A DNA stretch of 64,000 bases from Strigamia acuminata (GCA_949358305.1 OX442323.1:5952001-6016000); one strand, 5' to 3'. Numbered from the stretch's first letter, positions 32,921 through 45,900 are shown. The notes: generated by a model from the sequence alone, not told the origin. Numbers and translations are program-made.

Positions 32921-33425
32921 CAAAAATTCATTTTTTGGACGTAAAATTCATTTTTTGGACGTAAAATTCATTTGTTGGACGTAAAATTTATTTTTTGGAC
33001 GTAAAATTCATTTTTTTTGGACGTAAAATTCATTTGTTGGACGTAAAATTCATTTTTTTGGACTTAAGATTTATTTGTTGGACTTAAAATTCATTTTTTG
33101 GACATTAAATTCATTTTTTGGACATTAAATTCATTTTATAGTTCAAAAAATGAATTTTTGGTCCAAAAATTCATTTTTTGGACCAAAAATTCACATTTTA
33201 GACCAAAAATTCACATTTTAGACCAAAAATTCACATTTTAGACCAAAAATTCACATTTTAGACCAAAAATTCACATTTTAGACCAAAAATTCACATTTTA
33301 GACCAAAAATTCACATTTTAGACCAAAAATTCACATTTTAGACCAAAAATTCACATTTTAGACCAAAAATTCACATTTTGGACCAAAAATTCACATTTTG
33401 GACCAAAAATTCATTTTTTGGACCA
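32921..33425. repeat. Two adjoining 20-bp satellite arrays with an inversion
   Basis: 32921-33135 holds about ten units near GTAAAATTCATTTTTTGGAC. After a short inverted stretch (33140-33160) a second array begins. From 33181 to 33360 nine units of GACCAAAAATTCACATTTTA are identical base for base, flanked by variant units to 33425. The perfect identity implies very recent homogenisation or expansion. Confidence 0.9.
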
Positions 33426-33429
33426 ATTT

Positions 33430-34689
33430 TTCACCAAAATCATCAAATTTTTTTATACAAAATATAAAATTTTTTACCAAAACCTTCAAATTTTTTAGCA
33501 ATAACATCCAATATTTTACCAAAAACCCAATATTTTACCAAAAACCCAATTTCCCAACGAAAACATGCAATTTTTCACAAAACATCCAATTTTTAAGCGT
33601 GAAAAGTCGAACAAAATTGCCACCCCCTTGTACGTTTTCTAGACCCGCCCGTGGTCTCTCCACCGCAAACGAGCTGACATTAACTCCGTGTGTGTGGTAT
33701 GGATGGGTATTATTTTTTTTCTAACAAAAAATCACATGTTTGTATCATTAGACGAACAATTAGCCCAAATCCTTAGCAAATGCGATGTTAAGAACAACAT
33801 ATCGAAAAATTGTGTAAAACTCGTGAAATTAAACCTGGTCCCATCAAGCAAAAGCAATCAACTTCTTCACTTTTCCTAAGTCAATTATATTCCTATGGGT
33901 CTTCACCAGAATTTCCCCTCAAATCTGATCTAATAACGCCGACCGACGCGAGCAATGTTGACGTGCGAATCTCGCCAGCGCGCACTTTATCGGCCATTAA
34001 CAAAAATGGCCTCGTCCCATCTGCTGACAAACTTAATTGTGATCGTGTGTTGACAGTTGAGGCAAGCAGGCCGGCTTTGTTACGTTACGTAACCCACATT
34101 TCGTGCACCTGTTTCGCCACCTTAACGCGCACTCCTTTTACCAGTAATTGGTACCGGCACGTGCCAAAGGGAATGCCAGCGTTAACCATGTATAAAACTA
34201 ATGTCATCGGCTGCGCACTTGGCTGTGGTCGCTTTTTGGGGGCGCGGGGGGCGCGGGGGGGCTTTATTTTTCTTAAGGTTAGTGTTTTGATGCGAAGCAC
34301 GCATCGAGTTCGAATGTTAAATGAATACGGATTGAATGGCTTGCATTTATTGAGCCCCCGTGTGTTGGGTTTGGGCTAAAAATAGACACCCCGTGTGCAG
34401 TGTCTCGTTCGAGGGGCTTTTTACATTGTACCGCACCCCGTACGCAATCTAGACAGTTTGTATGATGAAAGTCCACGACTCAACAAGTATCGATCGTGTT
34501 ATTGACACCTTTGCTTTACTTTGGACGGTTCATTTTACGTTAGGGGTTAAATGAGGAGGAAAAAACGAACCCACACGGCACCTGGGCTTTCTCACGATTT
34601 GCCAGCAAGCTTTGAACTTGGCACAAAAGATGAGGATGGTGTCGTTTGTGATTACAGGTGCAATGAGACGTAAAGATGAGGGTAGAATT

Positions 34690-34720
<31 letters not shown>

Positions 34721-37455
34721 AAATATATTTTTTAGATGTGATTAGTTTGTATTTTTGATGTCTGGATTTGAATGAAACGATGGTAGTATGTCATTTACAT
34801 AATAAGCAGTTTGACGCAAATAGATATCATAAATACTGCGAGGGACGACTAGTTATTCCTGCCTACACTTGATCAAGTTAAATTTTTTTTTTTTTTACTT
34901 AAATAAAAATATACGAGTCTGGAATTGAAGATAATAGTGGATAGCGTCTGACTGACTGACTCCATCTTGAGTTTTTTTTTTTTTTTCTCAAAAAAAAAAT
35001 TAATTTCTTTTTTAAGTTTTTGTTTTTTCGAGTAAACACATGCAAGGATGGAGATTAGGAAGATGAAAATTGGATATAGGTAAAAAAAATAAAAAGCATG
35101 CATAGAAAATCAATAGTAAACATAGTTTTCAATTGCTACACGTCGAGTGGGGGAGGTCTTTGAATCAATAAAGCACTCAATTTAGTGTGGATGTAGCATC
35201 TGTTGTGCTTGCAATCCATCTTTCCACATGAAAGATATACTCGACGCCACCCCCTTCAAACCAAATCTTCAATTTTCTACACACAAAAAAATAAATATCA
35301 TCGTCGTATGTCATGCAAAACCATCGAAAACTGCATTATTTCCATCCAAAATGTATTAAACGTTATCAATTTCCAACACACACGAAAGTGATAACACTTT
35401 CTCTTCCTAAACACAATTCCGGAAGTTCACACACACGCTGGGTGATTTTTAAACATTGTATTTTGTTATTTAAAGGAGCCGTGAGGTGTTGTTGCCAAGG
35501 GTTTGGCGGTCTTAATGGGATTAAATTGGGAAATGCAGCAAATAGAAAGGTGAAGAGTTGACGCGCGACTTATTGGAGCCGCTCAAATCTTGGACACGAC
35601 ATGTTAGGTAAAGTCAACAGGTGGTATGGGAGCCGTCAATCGATATTAAGCAGAGGGGGGACGGGGAGAAATGTCGGCGACTGAATTACGACGGTTATTG
35701 CAATGAAATGTTTGCGGGAAAGGACAGCTTGACGAAGTGAAAGTGAAGGTGTGTGTTTTTTTGTTTTTTTATTTTTTGATGGAAGAGAATGGTCAGTTGA
35801 TGATGCGGAATCGGAACGTCTAATGCCACTCTTGTTGTTTGTGGGGTCATTAAAGGATGTGCATGAAAGGCGGGAGTGTGGGCGAAGAGACTTAAATGAA
35901 GATGAAAAGTACGAAAAAAATTGTGTTTGGAAACTTGATGATGATGTATTGTACCGGGCAAGGATGGGGAAATGTTTCGTGTCGATATAATGACGCGATT
36001 GTTGAAAAGAGAGGTCTTTTGTGGTGTTACGTAATGCCAGATGTCGTCAGTTGCATGGCGTACAGGTGTCGGGGATGTATAATTGTTTTTTTTTTCTATT
36101 TTTATTCGTGGCGATTTTTTTTTTTTGATATTATATATATTTTTCTGTTATTATTTTTCGAAGTCAATAAATGGTGGGGATTATATCACTATTTTTTCCC
36201 TCAGTTGGCTTTTTGTATCGGGTTTTTGAATATGAAAATATTCATTTTTTTTTTTTTTTGTATGAGAATTTTAGTAGTTTTTCCTGGAAAAAAGGAAATA
36301 CAACAAACGATGATATATATTTTTCTATTTTTTTTTTTTTGAGTTGAAGGTAAATTTGTATGATTATTGTATATGTGTGTGTGGCTTATTCTATACATAC
36401 GGCGTTATGTAATCGATATATCCAAACGTAGTGCGGAATTCGTTTTTGTCGTAATTAATAAATGGTTGGGTAAATAAAAGACAAATTAAAACGAAAGAAA
36501 TAACGATAATAATAAATAAAAAAAAAAAAAAAAATTCCGCACACGTTTGCTCATAATAATTTTCACCAGCTGTCCTGGGACAAACGCATGCGTCTGGCGG
36601 GAACGAGCCATTGAGGAAGACGTGGGGCATCCCTTCCTTCCCATGAACTGGAATATGTACAGAGCATTAAAAAATAAATTGACCTTTCTTAACACGTGTA
36701 ATGAACAGGTCGCGAACATCCGTTTTAAAAACCTTTTGTCCCGATGTATAAATCATGATTTATAGATTATATTTCTACCCAGTTTTATTCATTTCTTTAC
36801 GTTGTTAATAATTAAAAACGCTCGGAAAAATAATCAACAAACATTTGGATTAAGGCTGCGCCGATTGTCGATGGAAAAAGTGGAAAATTGGATTTTTAAA
36901 TTGAAAATTCCACCTCGCCATGTGAGTGTATATACATTTGAGGGGGTTTCTTTTCCCCAGCGCGTCTTTGTAAAGTGAAATCCACCATGTGATGCAACTG
37001 TATCCATGAACGGATCTGTGGGTTTGTGGTCAGATTGAATGAAAAGCTCCGAGTTCGACCCAAACGACCTTAGCACGCCCGACTGGCCTCAATTTCACGG
37101 GCCCCTCGTACACGTCCAGGTGAAATGAGAAAAAATAAAGTGTTAGGCATGTAAGGAATGAACCGAGCGACGGATTAAAGCCGAAAAAATTACAAAAAAA
37201 GAAGAGTTTTGGTGTTTTAAGTCGAGAAAGATCAACAAGTGCTCGCCCGAGTGAGCGCACGACAGGGCAAATTCAGGCGAGCCGAGGGAAAAGGGGGAAA
37301 AGTGCGTTATGTATTGGCAACGCTTGAACGCGCTGCAGCACACGCGAGGCCGAAGGTCGGGGCGGAGTGGCGGACCGAACCAACAGGTGCGGCAACCTGT
37401 TGCCGGCGAGGAGTGCTCGGCTCGCGAGGGGGGAGAATGGTAACGAATTGAGGCG
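33430..37455. other. dimm intron interval, no supported gene
   Basis: Contains A/T tracts, a GC-richer stretch at 33930-34480 with a 189-codon chance-like frame on the plus strand (33810-34379), and the perfect palindrome GTTACGTAAC at 34084-34093, a PAR-bZIP-type site. Poly-T-rich frames at 35900-36400 encode only low-complexity hydrophobic strings. Nothing here is convincing as a gene. Confidence 0.45.
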
Positions 37456-37460
37456 CTTAC

Positions 37461-37716
37461 CGTGAAAAGTTTGCGCTGGTTTGTCGGCGAGGCTGCAGAA
37501 TTGTTTAGTTATCCTCGGTAACTCGGTGGCGATGCCGTCTTCGACAGCCGGAACAGAGGCAGGTTTGAGCCACGCGACAGCAGCTCTGGAGAGACGCGCT
37601 AATTCATTTAGTGGGTCAAACCAATCACGAGGCACAGAATGGATGACGTCACACGACGTCCGGACCCGAACGATTTTTCTCCAGCGGCCGAACGCGACAC
37701 GCTACGAGCTCCGACT
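37461..37716 (-). promoter_or_regulatory. Candidate alternative first exon and promoter of dimm
   Basis: A GC-rich island (about 37040-37800) contrasts with its surroundings. On the minus strand a good donor, TTTTCACG|GTAAGC, lies at 37461/37460 and would splice to the CTAG acceptor of the coding exon 6.1 kb away. An arthropod-type initiator TCAGT lies at 37714-37718, a CCAAT box in reverse at 37620 and a perfect CRE, TGACGTCA, at 37644-37651. The dimm frame is closed by a TAA upstream in this exon, so it is non-coding. The 5' end is provisional; the link to dimm is by strand and position. Confidence 0.45.
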
Positions 37717-38893
37717 GAGCTCTCGACGCCCCATCACTAACAGCTGAGTGTGCGCTGGCAGTCGACGTGCCCTCGTGTGGCGGTTCGCCGAGTTAGGGTG
37801 ATATGGTTTGTGTGTTGTGTGCGTTCTTTCTCTCTCTGAGTGTGCGATTTTTCGAGCGGACGAGTGAAATTCACACGATTTCGTTCGAGTAAACAACTGT
37901 AACTCAAGTGTGGCAATTAAGTTTGGTAATAAATGTTTGTTAGTTACTGAAATAGGATGCTGTGTAGTTTGATCATTAGGTAATTGGGTATTGTCTTTGA
38001 TTATGATCCTCTTCTGCTCATCTGAATCTATCGATAATTTGGTGTATTGTTTGTATTTTATCACGCTTGGCTTGTTTGGTTTATTTAATTTAGTTGTTGG
38101 TGGTTTTTTTTTTGTTTATTCGGTGTAAACGAGGCGGATAATATATTGCAACGCTTTATTAAAGCTATTTTTGTAGTTCCGGTGGAGAATAATAAGTACG
38201 GAGTGAGTTGGTTGTGTGCGGCGCTTCGTTTACGTTTGTGGGAGATTTTTATTATTTTTTTTTGAGGTTTTTCTTTGCGTCTTGCGCAATTATGCGCGAT
38301 ATTACGCGACCGCCTTACAAATAGTGTCAAGGTCGAGTTTCACGTTCGCTTCCGGGAGTTGAGGTAGCAGGCTGAGCGAGAAGTGGGAAAAAATGAAATT
38401 CTTCGGATGTGGAATTTTTTTTTTTTTTTGTTTTCTGGAATTCTTTTTTGGAATTCCTGCGAAGGTTTTTCGTAAGGTCAAATCAGGTTTTGTTTTTTTT
38501 ATTTATCTATTATTTTTTTTTTTTTGGGATAAAAGGGTTACGTTGCGTTATTGGTCGGGAATTAATTGGCGGTTTGACATATTTTATAAATATTTGTTTT
38601 GTTATTTTTTTTTTTTTTTTGTATCCTGATTACGTTCTAATTTTAAAGGCTCAATTCATTGAAATTGTGTAAGTTGAGAACCGGGATATGAATGTTGAAC
38701 TGCAATTCGACGTTCTCTATATAAAGTTTTAAGTTGTTTTGTTTTTTAAATTTTTTTTTTTATTTATTTAAAATTTTATTTTATTTGAATGGAACACTTT
38801 TTTTTTTTTTTTAATTTTTTTTTAAAAAAGTTTTAAGGAGAAATTTAAGGGAGTTTCGACTCTCTCACGTGTATTTGAAACTTTGTTTACACA

Positions 38894-40286
38894 TGTCACG
38901 GTCCAGGTTTTCACGCGTTAAATAATACGCGCTTTTCCCTGTTTGTAGAATTCTAATTGTTGTATTTTGTTTGCTAAAATAACCCTAAACTTAGCCCAAT
39001 TCCTAACCTTGTATTTGTTTATTTCACATCCTCATTTGTGTTTGTTTTCCTTTAGTTTCTCCTAACTTTTCCTATTCTGTCTTATTTTCACTTGCTCTTT
39101 CCTGTCTTTTCTATTTCTGTTCTTTTTCTGTCCGCTTCCTACTTTGCATATCAGCTGATTCGGTGTGTTGTCATGAGTCATGCTCATTAAGCATGCACCA
39201 AAGCACCGGATTGGTTGGTTAGCTCTTCTGTGATTGGTTTAAACTTGGCCCAGTCTATTCTGGACCAAGTTTACCTCTCACCCTTTTTTCCCACTGCCTA
39301 GGCAGTTGTGCTTTGAGCTTTGGAAGCATAAGAGCTCTTTTGAGCCGGCAACCTCAGAATGCCTGCACAACTCACTAGGGAGCTGCCACTAAGCTATCCC
39401 TTGCCCTGTTGACCTGAAACATGGTCACAGGCTCTTTCCATCATCATACGTGATTAAATTCACGGTTTTATCCATTCGAATTTCCTTTGCTTTTCCTCTT
39501 TATTTGATTTTAACACCGTGATACGCCGTTTGGGGCCAGAATGAGATTCATTTGCGCCATGAGTTTGTGTGTTTTGGTTCCTTGCGTGAGCAGCGCGGTA
39601 ATTAGCCCGGTTTGGCCGCCCTGCCTTTTTGGGGCTTTAGCCTAACTTGGCATTGGTTGGATTTTAGATGTGTTTGGGCAGCCGTACGTGCCAATTAGTA
39701 CGCGTTAGCGCTCATTTCTCGTCGAGATTCAACAGCGAGGCGGACGCTGACGCATCGGGATAATACGCGGGTTCTCTTTGTTATTCATTCCGGCAATTGT
39801 TAAGCACTGCTTGGCATTATCGACTCGTCGGGATTCTACGCGTTCCCTTTGAGTTTCGTGTTGTTTCCGAGTTGGAACGAAGCGTGTTCCCGTTTAACTT
39901 CGTGTTTGCACGATATGTTGCGGGTTGCTCTCGTTTAACTTCGTGTTTGCACGATATGTTGCGGGTTGCTCTCGTTTAACTTCGTGTTTGCACGATATGT
40001 TGCGGGTTGCTCTCGTTTAACTTCGTGTTTATACGATATGTTGCGAGATACGCGTGGATTTCTAATTCCAGTGACCACTAAGCACTTCTGTCACTCTTTT
40101 TACAGCTCGAAAGTACCCGGCAAAATAAATATTTGTGTAATGTCAGGATCTGGAGTGTGTTGCTACCTATATCCAGGCGCACATTCACGGCCGGGCAGGT
40201 TCTGAGGACCAGGCTCCCAGAGATCACTGTATCGCGGCGTCTTTCAAACGCGTCCATTAAATACCTTGGAAACGCGATTCATCACA
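38894..40286 (+). repeat. 5' LTR
   Basis: Begins TGTCACGG and ends CATCACA. Contains four tandem 41-bp units (39892 to about 40050) around CGATATGTTGCGGGTTGCTC, the last one diverged. No difference from the 3' LTR was found in the stretches compared, and lengths are equal. Confidence 0.92.
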
Positions 40287-40288
40287 CG

Positions 40289-40306
40289 TGGTGCCGAAAC
40301 CCGGGA
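40289..40306 (+). other. Primer binding site
   Basis: TGGTGCCGAAACCCGGGA starts two bases after the 5' LTR. It begins with TGG, complementary to a tRNA CCA end, and has the length of a typical minus-strand primer site. I do not assign the tRNA species. Confidence 0.7.
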
Positions 40307-40499
40307 ATTATTTTCGAGTTTTCGATTGCTGTGCCATATAAACTGTACTTTACAACAGTGGGCACAGTTATCATTTGCTAAAGCAAAGGATTCGATTGGT
40401 GTTGTTATTCACCTTCTTTTAAAGTTTAAAGTTTTAAAATTGTTGTTGTTAAATCATCCATTTGTTGTTTCCGCTGCTAATTCGCTTGGAATTTGCGCG

Positions 40500-42480
40500 T
40501 AATGGCAGTAGGGCATTGCGAAGATTTGAAAAGCATGTGGCCAAGCTGGATGCGTAAAGCAAAAGAGCGCTTCTGTTTGGAGCCGCTGTCAAGCACGCAT
40601 TCCAACCAAACCCAGGTCAATGTATGGCTTACGCACTACAAAGGATGGTGCATCTCCGTATTTCATGCATCTCTGTGAGGGTGCTGGTAAGGTGAAGGTG
40701 GACCAACTGCCAACCACCGACAGTACCTACTATCCAGGGACTGCTCCATCTTCGGAGCCCATCTTCACGGCCAATGAGTTCGTGACAGTCACGTCCGCTT
40801 CACAGACAGCTTTGCCTTTTATCCCTTGGCACCTCCAAGGACTAGTTCTGAAGGAGGGAGTGCAGGACAGCGGACCCCACATTGGCATGGGGTGCTGTTT
40901 CTGCAAAATGCCGAGATGGCAATGGCAAAACGCATGAAGCCGACTATGAAACAATTTGGTCGAAATGTTGACGATCGAATGTTCCAGTGGAGGGGAGAGA
41001 CTCTGCTGGGGGTTCAACAGATAATTCGTCAGGAAATTGTAGTTTTAGCCATGCCGCTGGATGGTAGGTCAATTCCGCCACCACAGCCAGGACCTCATAT
41101 CCCCTTGCCTGGCGGTAGACCGATACCCAGCGAACAAATGCCTGGATTAGATATTGGCCATTATTCTCGCATACTGATGCCTAGCGAGCGTGGTAGGCAA
41201 GGAATTAGTGCGGATGGAAGAAATGAAAGAGATTTAAGTTCTCTTCTACCGAGAGAAACCCTCGAATGTCACAGCCCATGCAGGGTCTGCAATGCATTCA
41301 CTAACACCGTGCAATAGCCAGGTGATGAGGAGCATTATGCGTTTTAAAACCACAGCCCCTGTCTAATGATGTTGCACGTACAGCTGCTGCGCAGGGTACA
41401 TCAGTGAACTCGCGTGTTCAGCGAGTCCCCCTGTGCTCTGTCCAGTTCTTTCATAGCCATATGGAGACTTGGCACATTTAAGAGTAGGATGCATACCAGT
41501 TTTTGACGGGAGTCATCCGTTTTATAATGCAGTTGACTTGTTCTTGGCGCGACTTTGTGCGCACTTCGTCAATGCGCGTTCCGGAAGATGCATATATTGA
41601 GTTGTATGTTCCGCAGGCCTCGCAATAAACCGCTGATTTGGTTTTGGGGCTTGCGAACTAAATATATAACTTGAGATGAATTTGCAACGCATTTCCGGAG
41701 TGCCTTCTCCCTTCTGTTACTGAGGCGACGGAGCACCTGTTGCAAGCGTGGTGGGAAATGGGAGAAGATACGACCGACTTCTTGTGTGAAATTGGTTGCT
41801 ATTTAGAGTTGACGGGAGTAGCTGGGGACAGGCAATAGTGGAAAATAGCACAATATCGCTTACAACCACAAATGACGGATATGATGGGGAGGTATAGCGT
41901 TCAGTCTCTGTTTCAAGCCATTTCTTTTGGTTGAAGGATGGACAGTGACTTGCAGCTGCGTGTTTTTCAGCAGCATGCGTTTGACTTGCATGGAGTTAAG
42001 AGAGGGTTGGTCTCGGTTCCGAAACCCAAGTCGAGGGAACCAGAAACTGTAATGAAGGTGTTGGAAGTGGTGAAAGAAACCGTGGAACTTACGCCTAGTT
42101 GTTTTCAATTTGACAGGCGAAAGCTGGCGGCCCTGGCCGAAGTGTTTGATTAAACTACGTTGGGAGAAGATACGCAGAGTGCCATTGCGCGACCTGTGGA
42201 GTGTGTTCAAGCTCCTGGGGCACTGCAGACAGACGTGCCTGTGGAAGCCCCGAAGTCCAAGCCCTCTGCGGGTAAGTGTTAGGGGCACAATGCAGACACA
42301 GGCTCAATTCTTTAGCTAGCGCAGCTAGCCGCCTGCCATACAATCGTCGCCGGAAGCTGGGTGGGTGCGCAATTGCAGGGACCGATGCTTTGTGCGTAAT
42401 ATTGAAAAGCGCATTGCCCTGTGCCCTCGTTGCCTCAAGCACTGACAGTTTCCGGAATGAGCAGGGTTCTTTGCCAAAGT
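40500..42480 (+). pseudogene. Retrotransposon gag region, frameshifted
   Basis: Open segments in all three frames succeed one another (40493-40678, 40620-40937, 40826-41317, 41938-42153 and 42110-42319). They include a proline-rich stretch (PPPQPGPHIPLPGG near 41080) and, near 42390-42470 in one frame, cysteine spacing hinting at a degraded zinc-binding end (ALCPRCLKH). No intact gag frame remains. Confidence 0.6.
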
Positions 42481-42684
42481 AACGGTTGGCACCAGAATTC
42501 TCTAGCAGGATGACTGTTTGGTTCACACAGCCATCGCCTGGGTCTGGTGTTCCCTCGACTCCCCCTGGAATGACGAATTCCATTATGTTGTCGGCCCTAG
42601 AGTTTGTGGCGACTAAAGAGCCCGAAGTACTTGACGGATTTTAGATCGTTGTCCTCAGGATGCCCCTACGTTGAGTAGGCGTGG

Positions 42685-43033
42685 GTGAATGTTAAGCCCA
42701 TCGCGTTAATGGGTCTGGGGGCACAAACGCGTATGATAACCAATGCATTTTACCTGAAACTCCATGAGATGGGAATTGGGATGGTGCCTTTAGATGAAAC
42801 CATCAAAATGGCGACGAACTTTTTTGCCATAGTTTGTTTTGTGTTTGGTGATCGAAGAGGCATCACGAGACCTGCTTCTGGGCCTTGATTTTAGCAGGGC
42901 CGTGGGTTTATGCGTGGACCATGGGGATAGTTATTGGTTTCTATGTGGGGACGGAATCGGACATCCTTTCCTTGCTGAGGAGCAAGTCGGGACACTCGAT
43001 CCTGTAAACCTCTCTCCTCTGACAAAGGAGTAG
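42685..43033 (+). pseudogene. Retropepsin remnant
   Basis: KPIALMGLGAQTRMITNAF corresponds to the retropepsin active-site region (usual D[TS]GA); here the catalytic Asp-Thr is replaced (GLGA), so the enzyme would be dead. After a frameshift the C-terminal protease motif LLLGLDFSRAVG follows (about 42870-42910). Confidence 0.7.
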
Positions 43034-44538
43034 TCCCCTAAGTTACCGATACCCATGGGAAAAGAGCATGAATTTTCACTAGTTTCGGTGAGTGCCGGAA
43101 TTGCCTGTGAGTTTAATTGGCCCAGAAATGCGGTTTTCGAATTCCCATTAAAGGTGGAAAAGCCTTCGGTGATCGAGCCGCCTGTTGGCGAGGCAGGTTG
43201 CATCTTTTTGAGCAAACGCGATTTTGTGCGAGCCGCCGCATGTTGACTAATCTCATATAGTCGAAGTGGTGATGGCTGGTAGGAGCTCTGAGAGTCAGAA
43301 ATGGACATTCATGTGGTTCCCTAGATGGCGTGAAAGGGCACGAAAGAGTTTTGTGCGGGTAACGCGTAAGCCTAGATGGAGGGCCATATGTTTGAGCCAG
43401 TAATAAAGAGTTATAATTGCGTAAAGCAAGAGCAGGGGCGATTTCCAGCTACTTTGCGGTGAAGGCTGTAGGTTCTCCATCTGTGGAGGATGGCGACAAA
43501 AGGGTCCTTCTTAACGACTTTGAGGCGAAAAGGTTGCCCACTCTTTTGACAACATAACATTAATTTTGTTCAGTATATTCCAAATTGGGATCCCACCTAA
43601 CTCTTTTGGGTTTACGACCAATTGTGGAGACAGCTTGGGCCGAAACGTTTCAATCACCTAATTGATGCGTTGAAACCAGTTGCTCACATCTTTTGCAACA
43701 ATACCCAATTCGAGGTGGGCCTCAAACCCAATTTTAGGCCGGTTCATATACCAGCGCGTCCGGTTTTGACCAATCTTAAAGAGCTTCAACGCTTTAAGGG
43801 CAAGATCGGATGTAACTCGTTGTTTTTCCTCGGCTATTTTAAAGACTTACGAGGTTTTTCGTCCATTGATCCGTAGGAATGCGTCTTGGGTGTGGACGGC
43901 GGATCACTGGGCAGCCTTTGATTGCTTGAAAAGTCAAATTGCGCTGTTGGCTCTCCACAGGGGCTTTCCCGATTCGGGGAAGCTTTATGTTCCCCGAACG
44001 GAGGCCGCTTGTTCGGGGCTCGTTGTTGCGTTGGTGCAAACCACAATGGCGTACGCGTTCTAATTGCATCCGCGTCACGCGCCTTGAATAGTACATGGAG
44101 AGTTACGCGGCCACAAAAGTCGAGTATCTGGCTGCGGCGTGGCCCGTTACGCGTTTCCGGGCGTATCTCGGGCACATGGACTTCTGCCTCGAGAGTAACC
44201 TTAAGTCTTTAATGTGGCTTTTTTCCCAGCTTGAACCAAAAGGTCGATTGGCGCGTTGGGTTCTTTTGCTTTCAGAAGATCGATTCATGTTCCTTCACTG
44301 TTGTAGAGTAAAGAATCAGGTAGCTGACGCGTTGAGCCGAGCTCCGGTCGACCTGCCAATCGCGCTGGATGACGAAGATTGCCCAGCGTTGGACAAGTCG
44401 TGTTATTACGCATATTTCAACGACTTCAACGACTGGCCAATTCCCGAAATGCTAGAATTAGAGGAATTGACTCATTATAAATCATCAAATTCTAGGATTG
44501 TTAGGGCGGTGACCTTGCGTCGTAAAAAACGCATTTAG
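43034..44538 (+). pseudogene. RT C-terminal remnant and RNase H
   Basis: The RT fingers and palm, including the YxDD box, are not recognisable between 43034 and 43620, a span too short for a full RT. The RT/RNase H connection (LKELQRFKGKIGCNS, about 43767-43812, then FKDLRGFSSIDP) is Gypsy-like. RNase H follows in two or three frames and ends with ATKVEYLAAAWPVTRFRAYL and KNQVADALSRAP (44100-44350), diagnostic for Ty3/Gypsy. A single in-frame TAG at 44536-44538 separates it from the next segment. Confidence 0.8.
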
Positions 44539-44556
44539 CAGGCCAAACTGAATGCT

Positions 44557-44877
44557 TTGTCAGCCTTGGGCTCGGTGGGTGTTTCTCCAGTGGATGTTGG
44601 ACCCCCAAAAAGAAAGAGGGGACGTCCACGGGAGAATCCCATCACCAGAGACCCGGCTCGAGCTAGATCTTTGCCATTGACGCATTCCGTTCCGCCAACA
44701 TCAGAAGAAGAGTCAAGTGCGGTTTCTCTGTCTACTGGGGGCGTTCCTGTGAAGAGAAAACGGGGGCGACCGGAGAAAGCTCCCATATTCTTGGATCGCT
44801 CTACGGGCTCCGAACCCAGTGAAATGCCCCTATACAACGGAGAGCTGCCTGGACACATGGACTCTGAGGAATTTTAA
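44557..44877 (+). pseudogene. Pol linker with two AT-hook motifs
   Basis: In the same frame as RNase H after one TAG codon, this segment contains PPKRKRGRPRENP (44604-44642) and VKRKRGRPEKAP (about 44750-44786). Both are canonical AT-hooks (RGRP core), normally minor-groove DNA binders. They sit between RNase H and integrase, which is unusual for Gypsy pol. A role in target binding is inference. Confidence 0.7.
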
Positions 44878-45229
44878 GTCCCTGTTTTACCACGGGATTT
44901 GTCGCTTTGAACGCGTATATGGCGGGATTTGGTCTCTCCTGCACCCTTTATCGATCTGGAATTGTCTGAGCACTCCTCTGACGCAAGCTTCCACTCAACT
45001 CCGGCTGAACATCCGACAATTGAGATCTTCCTGATGTAGAAAACCATTAAAGAAGCCGAAGTGGCCGTTGAATGGTCAAAAGGACTTATTCTATATCTCA
45101 ATTCGAAGTATCTTCCGCCGGATGAGGGGAAGCTGGAAGAATTAAAAAACAAGTAGTGGACATGGCGTTGCACCATGGTCTTCTGCTATGTAAATTTCCA
45201 CCAACTAAAATTGGTTAGCGAGCTCCCAC

Positions 45230-45900
45230 GCGTCGAATCTATCTCCCGCAGTCGCTTCGTTTCAAGTATTTCCACTGTCTACATTTCCCGTCAACCTCTG
45301 GCCATCTCGGCATTGAAAAAACATTAATACGTTTGAAAACATGCGAGTTTTGGTCGGGGATGAAAAAAGATGTGGCGGAATGGATTAAAGTTTGCGAACC
45401 TTGTCAAAGGACGAAGGTGGGAAGAAGGTTGCCCTATGGCGAGGTGGAGACAGCAAAGCCAGGGTGGTTATCTTGAACTTTATACGTTGATTACTTCGGA
45501 AAAAGTTGAAGCCCACCAGCGGGCACTGTTACGCGTCCGTAATGGTTGATACAGAAGGCCGCTGGGTGGATGTACGGCTTACCGAAAAGGTGGATGTTTC
45601 CACCACTGACAACTGACCTAAGAAGTTTACCAATAGATGGGCTTATCCAAAACTATCGTTAGCAATAATGCCCCTATCTTTTTGGCAACCAATTCTGTTT
45701 TGCAGACCTCTTTTGAATTTTCAAGTGCTGTCTTTGACACACAAACAGCAAGGTGCCAGTTTTCAACATTGAACGGGGGGCGTGTGTCGCATCCATCGTC
45801 TGCTGGGCTCGAATGCCCTACTTTTAAAGGGCAGGGACGGAAACATCTCGCTGCCTTTCCGTGTCGTGGACGTGCGACATTTCTGTGACGCGTCAAAGAA
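45230..45900 (+). pseudogene. Integrase remnant
   Basis: The HHCC zinc domain is clear: HFPSTSGHLGIEKT, then C..C in KVCEPCQRTKVG (about 45285-45420). The catalytic core follows in other frames: YVDYFGK near 45482 and GLSKTIVSNNAPIFLAT near 45639, which matches the second-Asp region of the core, with Asn where Asp is expected. Stops and frameshifts break it. Confidence 0.78.

Noticed and set aside
33181-33360. Regular 20-bp direct repeats that might suggest a CRISPR array
   Set aside because: Units are contiguous with no spacers, and the genome is eukaryotic; it is a satellite.
33810-34379. 189-codon plus-strand ORF
   Set aside because: Long for this DNA, but no recognisable family and no supporting splice or promoter signal; kept only as a note in the interval.
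35896-36342. 148-codon ORF rich in Phe and Ile resembling membrane segments
   Set aside because: Produced by poly-T tracts; no conserved pattern.
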